From assembly GCA_963573315.1 (NCBI GenBank), contig OY752141.1, forward strand, positions 2,728,001 through 2,792,000: a DNA stretch of 64,000 nucleotides, in the 5' to 3' direction. The notes under the pieces are model-generated. The model made no database searches and was not told the origin of the DNA. It worked only from the letters and a program-made list of their open reading frames with translations. How positions within the stretch are numbered: position 1 is the first letter of the stretch; every line of letters starts with the position of its first letter. Origin of the DNA: Entomortierella parvispora. Taxonomy: Eukaryota > Mortierellomycota > Mortierellomycetes > Mortierellales > Mortierellaceae. This document shows, in pieces, positions 19,553 to 28,761 of the stretch. Made by a program: the position numbers and the translations under genes.

Positions 19553-22500
19553 ATGCCAGTCGATAGCTCTCCCCCTCGAGATGGTCAACGTCTTGACCCC
19601 CTCCGTCGCCCGGGCTCCTCCATGGGGCTCAGAACCTCTCATCAAGCCAACTTATTCGGTGTCTCGCCTATCCCTCCCCAGTTTCCCCCTCCAGCTCAAC
19701 CCTCTGACTATGACGAAGATGAAGACATGCGAAGTCACCGTAGTGATCCCCCAAGACGAAGAGGCCGTAACAGCCACACCTCTGACACGCCCACGTTCTC
19801 AGGTGCACCCGGAACTACCCCTCTTGAAGCACGAACCTGGATTGAACAAATCGAAGCAGCAGCCGAACTCAACGAGATCTATGAAGACAAGAAGACTCTC
19901 GCGGCCATCGCCAAGATGCGTCTACCTGCCAACATTTGGGGTTTGAACTACCGTCACACCACACAAAGTCGTGATTGGGAAACTTTTAAACAAGCTTTCC
20001 TGATGCAGTATGGTTCCCCCGATGCCGAAGATTCGCTACGAGACGATTTGGATAAGGCCGTCTGGGAAAGAGGTGACACTCCCACGACCTTCTTCCAGAA
20101 GTTCCAGTTTGCAGCCCTGCCCCTATTGAACAAGTTAACCGAAGGCGAAAAGGTCCACATGTTCCGTACACGATGTCCCAAGTTCCTCCACGACTTCCTG
20201 ATCGAAAAAGAAGTCAAGACCTGGGAAGATGTCCGTCGATTCTGTGAAGTCCGTTCTAATATGAAGCTGCAGTTCAGCCTAACTTCTGCTTCTGCGCAAC
20301 AACGTATTTATCAAGCACATCAACAGTTCCCACCTACACGTCCTCACCCATTCCGATTCCAACCTAACTACGCTACAAACCCTCGCATCTATGGATCCCC
20401 CAGTACGGGCTTTTATACTCAAGCCCACCGCCGTGCTAGCACTGTCGAAGCTCAAACCGGTCATCGCCCTGGACCCATGGATATGGATGTTGACACTCAT
20501 CCATTGGTTAATAACCTTGAATTAACCTGCCGTAACTGTGGTATAGTCGGTCATCTCGCCGCCCAATGCACCAAGCCGCAAGTCTGCTATAAATGTGGCC
20601 AACCCGGACACCGACGACGAGACTGTAACTCTCTCAGACCTGGCCAGACGGGCCCTTTCAAAAACCGTACACCACGCCAACAGAAACCCGCGCTCAATAT
20701 GACTATGGTAACCCCGCAACAGTTTAATCCGCAAGCCTGCCCCCTGATGGTCCTTCCTGTTCACGTCGCTGGTCTTCCCTTCGAAGCTCTTTTCGATAAT
20801 GGCGCCAACGTTAACACCATTTCCGAGCATGCTCTTGACACCATTCGAAGATTTTGTTCCAAAATGATCCTTCGCGAAACCAAAGTCACGGATCCCGTCC
20901 CCATTAAGACCGCGCACAGTAATGATCTGAGCGCTCAGGCCATCGGCGAAGTCGACCTCCGGTTGACCATTGGCAAAATGGAATGTGCTTTCACTGCCAC
21001 TGTTATCCGCGAACTCGTCTATGACTTTTTTATTGGAATTCCTTGGATGCTCTGCTTCCATCCCCAAATCAATTGGGAGCGATACTCTGTCATCTGGAAA
21101 TTTAACGGACACAAGTGCGAAGTCCTAGCCAAATCGAGACCACAATCTGTTCCCTTGCCCGACGAAAGCAAACCTCAACTCGCAAACCTTCAATTCGACG
21201 CCCAAAAGTTTGCCCATGCTCTCACTGCCGACGATGCTGTGGAAGCTGGAATCATTTATGTCATGCACACGTCACTGCCTGACCAAGGAAGTCAACCTGC
21301 CGAAACAAACCCTGAACTGTCCCTCGCTCAACAGGCCCAGTTAGACGAATTACTGGATGAATACGCCGCCGATGTATTTGCACCCCTTCAAGAGATGCCG
21401 CCTGCCAGACCCGAGTTTGACCACCAGATTCCAACCGGCGATGCCCCGCCCGTTGTTAAGAAGATGTACAAGATGTCACCCAGTGAGTTAAAGATCCTGA
21501 GAGAGCAACTAGACGAACTCTTGCGCCTCGGATATATTCAGCCGTCCTCATCACCTTGGGCCGCCCCGGTATTGTTTGTCAAGAAAAAAGACGGGTCGAT
21601 GCGTCTTTGTGTTGATTATCGTGGCCTCAACGCCTTAACGATAAAAAACAAGTACCCCTTGCCGATCTTGGAAGAACTTTTAGACCGTCTCCAAGGTGCC
21701 GCTTTCTATTCGAAGATGGACCTACAACAAGGTTATTATCAATTGCGAATTGCCGAAAAGGATATCCCCAAGACTGCATTTGCCACCCGTTATGGTCATT
21801 ATGAGTTCCGAGTCATGGCGTTTGGACTCACCAACGCCCCCGCCTCCTTTCAAGGATTTATGAATGCCCTGTTCCGTCAGCATTTGGATCAATTTGTGAT
21901 CATTTACTTGGACGACATTCTTATCTACTCAAAAACCTTTGAAGAACACCTTGAACATCTCCGTCAGACGTTTGAAATCCTCAAGCTTAATGGATTGCAC
22001 CTCAAAAGAAGCAAGTGCGCCTTTGGACTTTTTCAGATCTCCTTTGTCGGTCATGTAATTAGTCGCGATGGAATCAAAGTGGATCCCGCCAAGGTCCAGG
22101 TTCTACGAGACTGGCCTGTCCCTAAGAACGTACAACAGCTTCGACGCTTTATTGGATTCATGAATTACTTTCGACGGTTCCTCAAGAATCACGCCCACAC
22201 TATTATCCCTCTCACCAGTCTCCTAGCCGATGGACCTGGCCAAGATAAGAACAAGACCCGACCTCTTGCCACATGGGGTCCGGCCCAGCAACTCTCCTTT
22301 GACACAGCCCGTGAGTTGCTCCTGAAAGTTTCCGAAGATAACGTAGCTTTGGCTCTCGGAGACCCATCTCTACCCTATGAGATTGACTGTGATTCCTCAG
22401 GTGATGCCACCGCCGCCATTTTGTATCAAGTTAAGGATGGTATCCGTTATCCTGTCGCTTACGAGTCGCGTAAATTAAAGCCTGCCGAACGCAACTACCC

Positions 22501-24580
22501 GGTCCATGAGAAAGAACTATTGGCGATAGTTCACGCTTGTCGAGCCTGGCGCCCCTATATTCTTGGAGCCGAGGCAACCCTGGTATTCACCGACCATGCC
22601 AGCCTCCGCTTTTTGTTGACTCAACCTCATCTGAGCCAACGTATGACCCGATGGGCCGAATTCCTCGCCCCATACAATCTGTCGATCCAATACAAGACTG
22701 GTGCCACAAACATTGCCGCAGACGCCCTTTCACGTATGGAAATGAACTTAGTCAGTGTGCCCCCTAGACACTTGGATGTTTGGGATTGGCCCCTTCTCGT
22801 TCCCGCCTTTTTGGACGATGGCTCCTTTCCCCCTCATACCGACGGGGACATCAAGAAAAAGGTTCGCAAAGAAGCTCAGCGATTTTCTATCGTTGACGAT
22901 GAGCTCCTTTATGACGTCGATGGAATTCAAGTGCCGTTTGTTCCCTATGCCGAAAGAATGGATCGTCTTATTGACCTCCATACCGACCTTGGACACCTTG
23001 GTGAACTGGGCACCTACGAGCTGGCAAAAACTCGTATGTGGTGGCCCACCCTTCGTTCAGACATCAAATTGATGGTCCGTGAATGCAAGCCTTGCCAACT
23101 TGTCAAGCCCGCCGGTGATAGATCCGTCGCCCCTCTGCATCCCTTAGCGCCGGCACGCCCTTTTGAACGTTGGGGTATTGACTTTATTGGTCGTTTGCCC
23201 CTCACTAAGAATGGCAACCGATGGATCATCACTGCGATTGACTACGCCACCAATTGGCCAATCGCTCGAGCCCTGCCCGACGCAACGGCAGAGGCTGTCG
23301 CCGTCTTCCTTTATGAAGAAATCTTCCTCCAGTTTGGATGCCCTAGTGAGATCGTTAGCGATCGTGGAGCCAACTTTATGTCGAATGTACTCCAACGTTA
23401 CCTGGATCGATTACATGTCAAACACCAAACCACCTCTGCATATCACCCTCGATCAAACGGAAAGTGTGAACGACTTAACGGAATAATTGGACACATGCTC
23501 AACAAGTACGTGGGTACTCACATTCACAGCTGGGACCAGTACCTTCACCAGAGCCTATTTGCCTGCCGTGTCCATATCTCTCAACGGACCCATGTTAGCC
23601 CCTTTCAGCTGGTTTATGGCATTGAACCTCGTCTGCCCCAAGATCCGGTCCGCCCATTTCTATTTGACTTTCAGAATGAGAATGATGCAGTTGAATACAG
23701 GAAGAAGACCTTTCGTGAAATCGACGCCCTTCGCGAAAAACACTTACAAACACAACAAGCAGCCGCCGACGACATGGTTGCTCGACACGAAGACACTCAC
23801 AATATCACAGAGGACATGTTCGCAGTCGGAGATTTCGTCCTTGTTAAGAATTTTGGTCGAACCAAGTTGCAGCCCAGATGGTATGGCCCCCTTGAGGTCG
23901 TACGCGTCACTCCTCTTTCAACCTATCAATTAAGATGGGGTGATGGCGAAGTTAAAGTCGACCTTGTCCATCAAGACCGTCTTAAGAAAGCCTTCCTTCC
24001 CAATGGCGAAACGGCCGTCCGTACTTGGTTCGCTAAAACCAAGCATACTATGGAGGACTTTCACGACAACACCGATGATGGTACCCCAGCCCCTGTCCTG
24101 ACCTCGGACGAAGAACAACGAGTTGCCGAAAGCCTACGACTTCGTACCGAAAATGAACGTTACCTTGCACGTCGTGCCCAGTCTACATCATATGAACCAC
24201 CTATGATGGGTTCTGCCGAAGATGCCGCCCGTACTTACCGAGCCGCCCTAGCCGCTTCGGCCTTGCCTTCACGTCGCAGTGGTCAAAGACGTCGCCCTCA
24301 AATGGCCACTCACACCCTCGCCGTATCAAGTCGCGGACGACTTGAATCTAAGTCGGGGGGTGTCGTAAATCCGACCACTTTTAACCCCCGCAGTCGAGCG
24401 CCACCAACCTTCTCCGCCCGGACCCGTCGCGCTCTAGGCCCGGAGGCCCATGGCGTCTACTTTCATGCAGACGCTGACAGCTATTGGGAGCCTGTCAGCG
24501 GTCTTGTCAGCGGATACGTCAGCAGTTCATCAGACCCGCTGACAACCGACGACTCAGACTATGAGTTGGTAGATTTGTAG
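19553..24580 (+). CDS. Gag-Pol polyprotein of the Ty3/gypsy retrotransposon
   Basis: A single 1675-aa frame from the ATG at 19553. In order: a capsid-type Gag; two CCHC zinc knuckles (CRNCGIVGHLAAQC and CYKCGQPGHRRRDC, about residues 325-365); an aspartic protease with active site DNGA at about 414, where Asn replaces the usual Ser/Thr; reverse transcriptase with YLDD at about 785; RNase H; and integrase with an HHCC zinc finger (from about 1142) and DDE core (GIDF, SDRGAN, CERLNG). No chromodomain is visible. The last 70 or so residues are read from the 3' LTR, and the stop lies at 24578-24580 inside it. No frameshift separates gag and pol, unlike yeast Ty3. Confidence 0.95.
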   Translation: MPVDSSPPRDGQRLDPLRRPGSSMGLRTSHQANLFGVSPIPPQFPPPAQPSDYDEDEDMRSHRSDPPRRRGRNSHTSDTPTFSGAPGTTPLEARTWIEQIEAAAELNEIYEDKKTLAAIAKMRLPANIWGLNYRHTTQSRDWETFKQAFLMQYGSPDAEDSLRDDLDKAVWERGDTPTTFFQKFQFAALPLLNKLTEGEKVHMFRTRCPKFLHDFLIEKEVKTWEDVRRFCEVRSNMKLQFSLTSASAQQRIYQAHQQFPPTRPHPFRFQPNYATNPRIYGSPSTGFYTQAHRRASTVEAQTGHRPGPMDMDVDTHPLVNNLELTCRNCGIVGHLAAQCTKPQVCYKCGQPGHRRRDCNSLRPGQTGPFKNRTPRQQKPALNMTMVTPQQFNPQACPLMVLPVHVAGLPFEALFDNGANVNTISEHALDTIRRFCSKMILRETKVTDPVPIKTAHSNDLSAQAIGEVDLRLTIGKMECAFTATVIRELVYDFFIGIPWMLCFHPQINWERYSVIWKFNGHKCEVLAKSRPQSVPLPDESKPQLANLQFDAQKFAHALTADDAVEAGIIYVMHTSLPDQGSQPAETNPELSLAQQAQLDELLDEYAADVFAPLQEMPPARPEFDHQIPTGDAPPVVKKMYKMSPSELKILREQLDELLRLGYIQPSSSPWAAPVLFVKKKDGSMRLCVDYRGLNALTIKNKYPLPILEELLDRLQGAAFYSKMDLQQGYYQLRIAEKDIPKTAFATRYGHYEFRVMAFGLTNAPASFQGFMNALFRQHLDQFVIIYLDDILIYSKTFEEHLEHLRQTFEILKLNGLHLKRSKCAFGLFQISFVGHVISRDGIKVDPAKVQVLRDWPVPKNVQQLRRFIGFMNYFRRFLKNHAHTIIPLTSLLADGPGQDKNKTRPLATWGPAQQLSFDTARELLLKVSEDNVALALGDPSLPYEIDCDSSGDATAAILYQVKDGIRYPVAYESRKLKPAERNYPVHEKELLAIVHACRAWRPYILGAEATLVFTDHASLRFLLTQPHLSQRMTRWAEFLAPYNLSIQYKTGATNIAADALSRMEMNLVSVPPRHLDVWDWPLLVPAFLDDGSFPPHTDGDIKKKVRKEAQRFSIVDDELLYDVDGIQVPFVPYAERMDRLIDLHTDLGHLGELGTYELAKTRMWWPTLRSDIKLMVRECKPCQLVKPAGDRSVAPLHPLAPARPFERWGIDFIGRLPLTKNGNRWIITAIDYATNWPIARALPDATAEAVAVFLYEEIFLQFGCPSEIVSDRGANFMSNVLQRYLDRLHVKHQTTSAYHPRSNGKCERLNGIIGHMLNKYVGTHIHSWDQYLHQSLFACRVHISQRTHVSPFQLVYGIEPRLPQDPVRPFLFDFQNENDAVEYRKKTFREIDALREKHLQTQQAAADDMVARHEDTHNITEDMFAVGDFVLVKNFGRTKLQPRWYGPLEVVRVTPLSTYQLRWGDGEVKVDLVHQDRLKKAFLPNGETAVRTWFAKTKHTMEDFHDNTDDGTPAPVLTSDEEQRVAESLRLRTENERYLARRAQSTSYEPPMMGSAEDAARTYRAALAASALPSRRSGQRRRPQMATHTLAVSSRGRLESKSGGVVNPTTFNPRSRAPPTFSARTRRALGPEAHGVYFHADADSYWEPVSGLVSGYVSSSSDPLTTDDSDYELVDL

Positions 24581-24827
24581 ATTTAGCAGATAGCCTCTAT
24601 AAGTAGACCTGGTCCGCAAGGATGGATCGGCATCTTCTGATGCCGATATCTTTCCCTCCTTGCTTGACAGGTAACTCTTCCGTAGCACTATTTGATATAA
24701 CTCAATACAGATCTTCTGATGCCGATATCTTTCCCTCCTTGCTTGACAGAATACGTCGATTCTCCTGAAGATCCAAGCACTCTTGTAAATACAGCCGTAC
24801 ATAACAAAGCAGCGCGTTTATACGACA
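24361..24827 (+). repeat. 3' LTR of the Ty3/gypsy element
   Basis: 467 bp and apparently identical to the 5' LTR. Its first 220 bases are translated as the gag-pol C-terminus. Confidence 0.93.
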
Positions 24828-24831
24828 ATAT

Positions 24832-25298
24832 TGTCGTAAATCCGACCACTTTTAACCCCCGCAGTCGAGCGCCACCAACCTTCTCCGCCCGGACCCGTCG
24901 CGCTCTAGGCCCGGAGGCCCATGGCGTCTACTTTCATGCAGACGCTGACAGCTATTGGGAGCCTGTCAGCGGTCTTATCAGCGGATACGTCAGCAGTTCA
25001 TCAGACCCGCTGACAACCGACGACTCAGACTATGAGTTGGTAGATTTGTAGATTTAGCAGATAGCCTCTATAAGTAGACCTGGTCCGCAAGGATGGATCG
25101 GCATCTTCTGATGCCGATATCTTTCCCTCCTTGCTTGACAGGTAACTCTTCCGTAGCACTATTTGATATAACTCAATACAGATCTTCTGATGCCGATATC
25201 TTTCCCTCCTTGCTTGACAGAATACGTCGATTCTCCTGAAGATCCAAGCACTCTTGTAAATACAGCCGTACATAACAAAGCAGCGCGTTTATACGACA
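24832..25298 (+). mobile_element. Solo LTR adjoining the full-length element
   Basis: A third 467-bp LTR copy separated from the 3' LTR by ATAT and followed by ATAT (25299-25302). The only difference I see is G to A at 24977. It probably arose from a second insertion into the duplicated ATAT followed by LTR-LTR recombination, or from collapse of a tandem pair. Confidence 0.92.
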
Positions 25299-25342
25299 AT
25301 ATTCGAAAGTTAAAATCGATCAAAGTCCATATGTTTCATGGT

Positions 25343-25368
25343 CACGTGATATATCACGTGGACACGTG
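25343..25368. promoter_or_regulatory. CACGTG palindrome cluster
   Basis: CACGTG occurs at 25343, 25355 and 25363. The first two form the 18-bp palindrome CACGTGATATATCACGTG. CACGTG is the standard site for bHLH regulators. Function here is unproven, because no gene starts nearby. Confidence 0.4.
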
Positions 25369-25416
25369 TGAATGTGAAGTTCCGCGCTGCACTCGGCTGT
25401 TACACGCTTTCATGAT

Positions 25417-26070
25417 GGGTGGGCGAACCCCGACGGACTAAAGCGCCTCGCAAGAGGTTAGCTTTTGCTCCATTTAAGTCGAAAGTTTCCGGGAAGTTAG
25501 TCGTTCAAAACCAGCTTGGTCCGCACATTTCCAAGTGGGTAAGACCACTTGAAAAACATCTGTTTGGCATTTCGAGGGCAGTAGGGGATAGGCTCCCTCC
25601 CATGAGGAGTTCTTCCTACTTGGGTTTATACGCCTCGGTACGACTACGAGGAGATCTGCACTGACTTGTTCACTCGGATCTGAAAGGGCTCCATTCCAGC
25701 ACTACGGTTACGGGGAGAACACTACGAGAGAGGAATACAAGATTTTCAAGACTAAAAAACTCGCAGGCCGCCGATAACCCGCAGGAAGGCTCAAGAACAC
25801 TAAGTGGAATCTCAATTCAGCAAATGTGAGGATGGATCTCTCACCGCACCAAGAGACAGGACTGGAACTAGAAATGTGAGGACGGACTCCTCCACCGGCC
25901 AAAAATCAGGACTAACGAAATTCCCAGTGGGACCACCCTCCCTGCCGCATGACTCGTGGAAAGATAAACAAATACAGGAACATCCTGACCAGCGAGGTAG
26001 CTCTCTCCCCACAAATAACCAATAAAAACCTGACAGAGATTGTCTATCGTTATTAAAAAAAAAAAAAAAA
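25417..26070 (+). mobile_element. 654-bp poly(A)-tailed retroposon (SINE-like or retrocopy) with 19-bp target duplications
   Basis: The 19-bp sequence tgttacacgctttcatgat occurs at 25398-25416 and again at 26071-26089, directly after a run of 16 A. This is the signature of LINE-machinery retroposition. The insert has no convincing ORF. An internal imperfect tandem repeat of about 50 nt starts at aaatgtgaggatgga (25823) and aaatgtgaggacgga (25873). I cannot tell whether its head derives from a tRNA, 5S RNA or an mRNA. Confidence 0.88.
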
Positions 26071-26391
26071 TGTTACACGCTTTCATGATTGACGCGTGGT
26101 TACAGTACCTCAAAGCATTTAGAGCCCCACGCTTGGTTGGGTGGCGATTCCAGTTTCCCGATCTCTATCCCTCGGCCCAGCTACAGCAGTCTATCAACTA
26201 CTGGCTTGTGAATTTTTGCCCTTATCAACTGACGACGAATCGTGGCTGCATCGGAAGTCTAGCGTTCTCTTCAGCTCCTTGGCTCGGTATGGCAAATAAA
26301 ACGAAGCAATTTGAGGAATTTTGAGGAATACGCCGGCTGCGCACTAATAGATCTGTGCAACAGAGTCATTGTTTGTCAAAAACTGAAGTTT

Positions 26392-27333
26392 TTATTCGAT
26401 TTTGACATCAAAGTGCTCCCACTCCTCCTCTGTGAACTCAATGCCAAAGTATTTCCTGAGGATATTTTGTCTCTGGTCTTCCGTCTCAATATCAATACTT
26501 AAGACTGTGCCACTGCTATCTCTGACATGAAAAGACTTATTCCTGAGAAGGTTGTATTTCCCGTCCAAGGTTGCCTGAAAGACCCAAAATTGACCCCAAA
26601 AAGTCGAGTTGGGCGAATGACAAGACCCATAGTTGCTGACCTCACAATCGATGGGGTAGTATTGTCGCTCTGTGAAGGCGTAAGAGGGTGACCATTTTTC
26701 ATGACCGCCCTTGTCCTCATCCTCCATGCCCAAGAACTCTTGTATCTGCCAGTGTTCCTCTGCGGGGTTCCCCAAAAGATGGGGCTCTTCCAAGTTATGA
26801 AGCGTCTTAACGATCCTGCGCCGATGTCCAAAGAATTCTATCTCGTACCCTTCCTCTAACTTCAAAGGATAGAAAGGTGTCACTCCAAACGCGATATCAA
26901 AAATATACTTGGCGTTGTTGTCCTCCGGAAATCGAACAATCGTCACTCGATGGGTCAACGCTCTAAAGACGATCGGGTCGTTGTATTGGGGGGGTCTGCA
27001 GATCCGAGCAAGGGTGTACTGGACAGTGAAACCCAGATATCGAAGCAGTTCAAAGGCCAACTTGTTGAGCGAAAAGCACCATCCACCTCGGCGCTTGTTG
27101 ACAACGCGATCGTAAATAGCGTCTAGCTCGATCTCGACCGCCCGGGACTTTGTGGTCCGGAGAGAAAGCAGTTCAAAGGGGATAGAGGTCACACATCGGT
27201 AGTTGAGTTCGCGCAGCGTCTCCAAAGTGGGTTCTGGAAGGACATTGGCATTCTTTAGGGGAAAACCAATACGTTCGAGGATGGCAAATATTTGCTCCTG
27301 TGAGAAGTTCTGTCTATCGGCGACAGGTACCAT
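26392..27333 (-). CDS. Arylamine N-acetyltransferase
   Basis: A 313-aa intronless frame. It has the full NAT triad in family context: Cys86 in RRGGWCFSLN, His128 in ALTHRVTIV and Asp146 in YIFDIAFG. NATs transfer acetyl or malonyl groups from CoA to arylamines and hydrazines. Fungal members detoxify plant or soil aromatic amines in the cytosol. Length fits the family (about 280-330 aa). I chose the ATG at 27333. An upstream in-frame ATG at 27456 would add 41 residues but overlaps the CACGTG cluster. The next gene upstream is tRNA-Phe. Confidence 0.9.
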   Translation of the reverse strand: MVPVADRQNFSQEQIFAILERIGFPLKNANVLPEPTLETLRELNYRCVTSIPFELLSLRTTKSRAVEIELDAIYDRVVNKRRGGWCFSLNKLAFELLRYLGFTVQYTLARICRPPQYNDPIVFRALTHRVTIVRFPEDNNAKYIFDIAFGVTPFYPLKLEEGYEIEFFGHRRRIVKTLHNLEEPHLLGNPAEEHWQIQEFLGMEDEDKGGHEKWSPSYAFTERQYYPIDCEVSNYGSCHSPNSTFWGQFWVFQATLDGKYNLLRNKSFHVRDSSGTVLSIDIETEDQRQNILRKYFGIEFTEEEWEHFDVKIE

Positions 27334-27436
27334 GGGCAAGTCGATGGGGGAGGGAGGAAGGTGTGCACTTGGGTTTTTTGGAAAGAAAGAAATCAAAGCA
27401 GTGCGGCGTGAGGTGCCTGGCGTGTGGCGCGATAAA

Positions 27437-27482
27437 CACGTGATCGTCGAGTCCATCACGTGATAGTGCGTTAGATCACGTG
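27437..27482. promoter_or_regulatory. Three CACGTGA-type motifs at exact 20-bp spacing upstream of the NAT gene
   Basis: CACGTG lies at 27437-27442, 27457-27462 and 27477-27482, so starts are exactly 20 bp (about two helical turns) apart. They lie 104-150 bp upstream of the chosen NAT start. They are likely bHLH binding sites (known motif class). Control of NAT is inference. Confidence 0.5.
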
Positions 27483-27531
27483 ATCTGTTGCTCAATATGG
27501 TCCCGGAGGACTCCGATAATCATCTATTCAA

Positions 27532-27538
27532 GCGACCT

Positions 27539-27579
<41 letters not shown>

Positions 27580-27604
27580 GTGTGTTCAATCCACACAGGT
27601 CGCA
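27532..27604 (+). tRNA. tRNA-Phe (anticodon GAA)
   Basis: A 73-nt cloverleaf with perfect acceptor GCGACCT/AGGTCGC, D arm GCTC...GAGC, anticodon stem TCAGA/TCTGA with loop CTGAAGA, T arm GTGTG-TTCAATC-CACAC and discriminator A. There is no intron. A T-rich terminator follows at 27606-27614. Confidence 0.95.
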
Positions 27605-27635
27605 TTTACTTTTTCCTCCGGATGAAAATCTGTTC

Positions 27636-28122
27636 TTTTTTGATATCCTAACATCGACCGACCGCTATCCGCCGACTTTTTTTGTCTGTTTTGTCCGCCG
27701 ACCCTCTTTATCCACTGACCATTCCCATGTCGTAGTCTATTCACCGTTGCGCCTTCCTATCAAAAGTCGATGGAGTGAAGTCCAATCGTTACCAAAGTCT
27801 GTAAAAACGCGTATTATCCAAGTTGCAAGGTCTCCAGCGAGAATCAGCTGTTTTGAACGACAACTCCCATTGCCCTTCCTCACATCGTCCTCCCACCACC
27901 TGCTCCGACCTGTCACAACATTGACTGTTCCAATACAGCACCATCCGGTCAAAGGAGACGACAGCAATTGCAAAGTCGGCACATATTGAGAAGGGTGGGA
28001 CGGTGGATAGCAGTTGTAAAATCGGCGGATAAAGAGGGTCGGCGGACAAGACAGACAAAAAAGTCGGCGGTTACGAGGAGGTCGGCGGACAGCGGTAGGC
28101 GGTTAGAGAAGATATCCAAAAA
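27636..28122. repeat. Imperfect inverted-repeat element with CCGCCGAC motifs
   Basis: The left arm (about 27636-27718) and right arm (about 28022-28122) are inverted copies. Shared blocks include GATATCC, CCGCCGACTTTTTT, TTGTCTG and TTGTCCGCCGACCCTC. The arms bracket about 300 bp of unrelated DNA. Further CGGCGGATAG and TCGGC motifs occur to 28565. It is probably a degraded DNA transposon or MITE placed right after tRNA-Phe. I did not find a clean target duplication. Confidence 0.55.
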
Positions 28123-28761
28123 GGAAGGTGTTGAAGGGAAGCGAGGCAGAGAGAGTGTGTTCATTTATTATAAAACTATCTATTATGAAGAAGGATTATA
28201 CATAAAAGGATGTATGGTTGTGTCGAACGAGCATGCTTGTATGTCCCGGGGCAGCCAGGAGGTGGCGACACGAAGATCAAAACGGAACTCTGTGCACAGT
28301 CCACCAAGCAAGGTACAAGTGACTCGATGTCCCAGAACGCGACAGTATGATTATGAAGACTGGTGTCAGAAAGGGTCGGCAAACAAGTCAGTGGATACGA
28401 TTATGAGGGTAGGTCGGGTGCTATGGAGATCTTGGTGGTCAAAAAATGGGCTGGTTGGCGCTTTTGAGAGGGTTAGCTGTCAACAGTCGATGGTTAATGA
28501 GTGGCAGGGCAGCAAAGAGAAAGTCACATCCTGGTCGGCCAAAAACTAACCACCTCGGCGGATAGATTTAATGCCGAAACGCGCCTCCGCTACAGCAAGT
28601 CGTGTTGGGGGAGCACAGATTTTTTTTGGTTTGAAGAGTGAGAACAGCAGAGCAAGGGGAAGAATGGTTCTTGCCAGACTAAGGTTCGAACGGACTTCCA
28701 TGTTTCTTTCTTTCTTTCTTTCCTTTCCAAACACCCCTCTCGCAAAGTTTTTTGTTTCACG
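28123..28761. other. Intergenic between the inverted-repeat element and the GDSL gene
   Basis: No gene is supported. It contains scattered CGGCGGA motifs related to the neighbouring inverted repeat and a CTTT simple repeat (28703-28724) near the GDSL start. Confidence 0.4.

Larger units (their letters stand above)
19032..24827 (+). mobile_element. Full-length Ty3/gypsy LTR retrotransposon
   Basis: Two 467-bp LTRs (19032-19498 and 24361-24827) look identical by eye. They begin TGTCGTA and end TACGACA. The target duplication is ATAT (19028-19031 and 24828-24831). A primer-binding-like site starting TGGTAGC lies a few bases after the 5' LTR (about 19503), consistent with an initiator-Met-type primer. 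The polypurine tract ends in six G just before the 3' LTR. The single gag-pol frame is intact, so the copy is young and possibly active. It sits immediately upstream of tRNA-Ala, a Ty3-like target. Confidence 0.95.
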
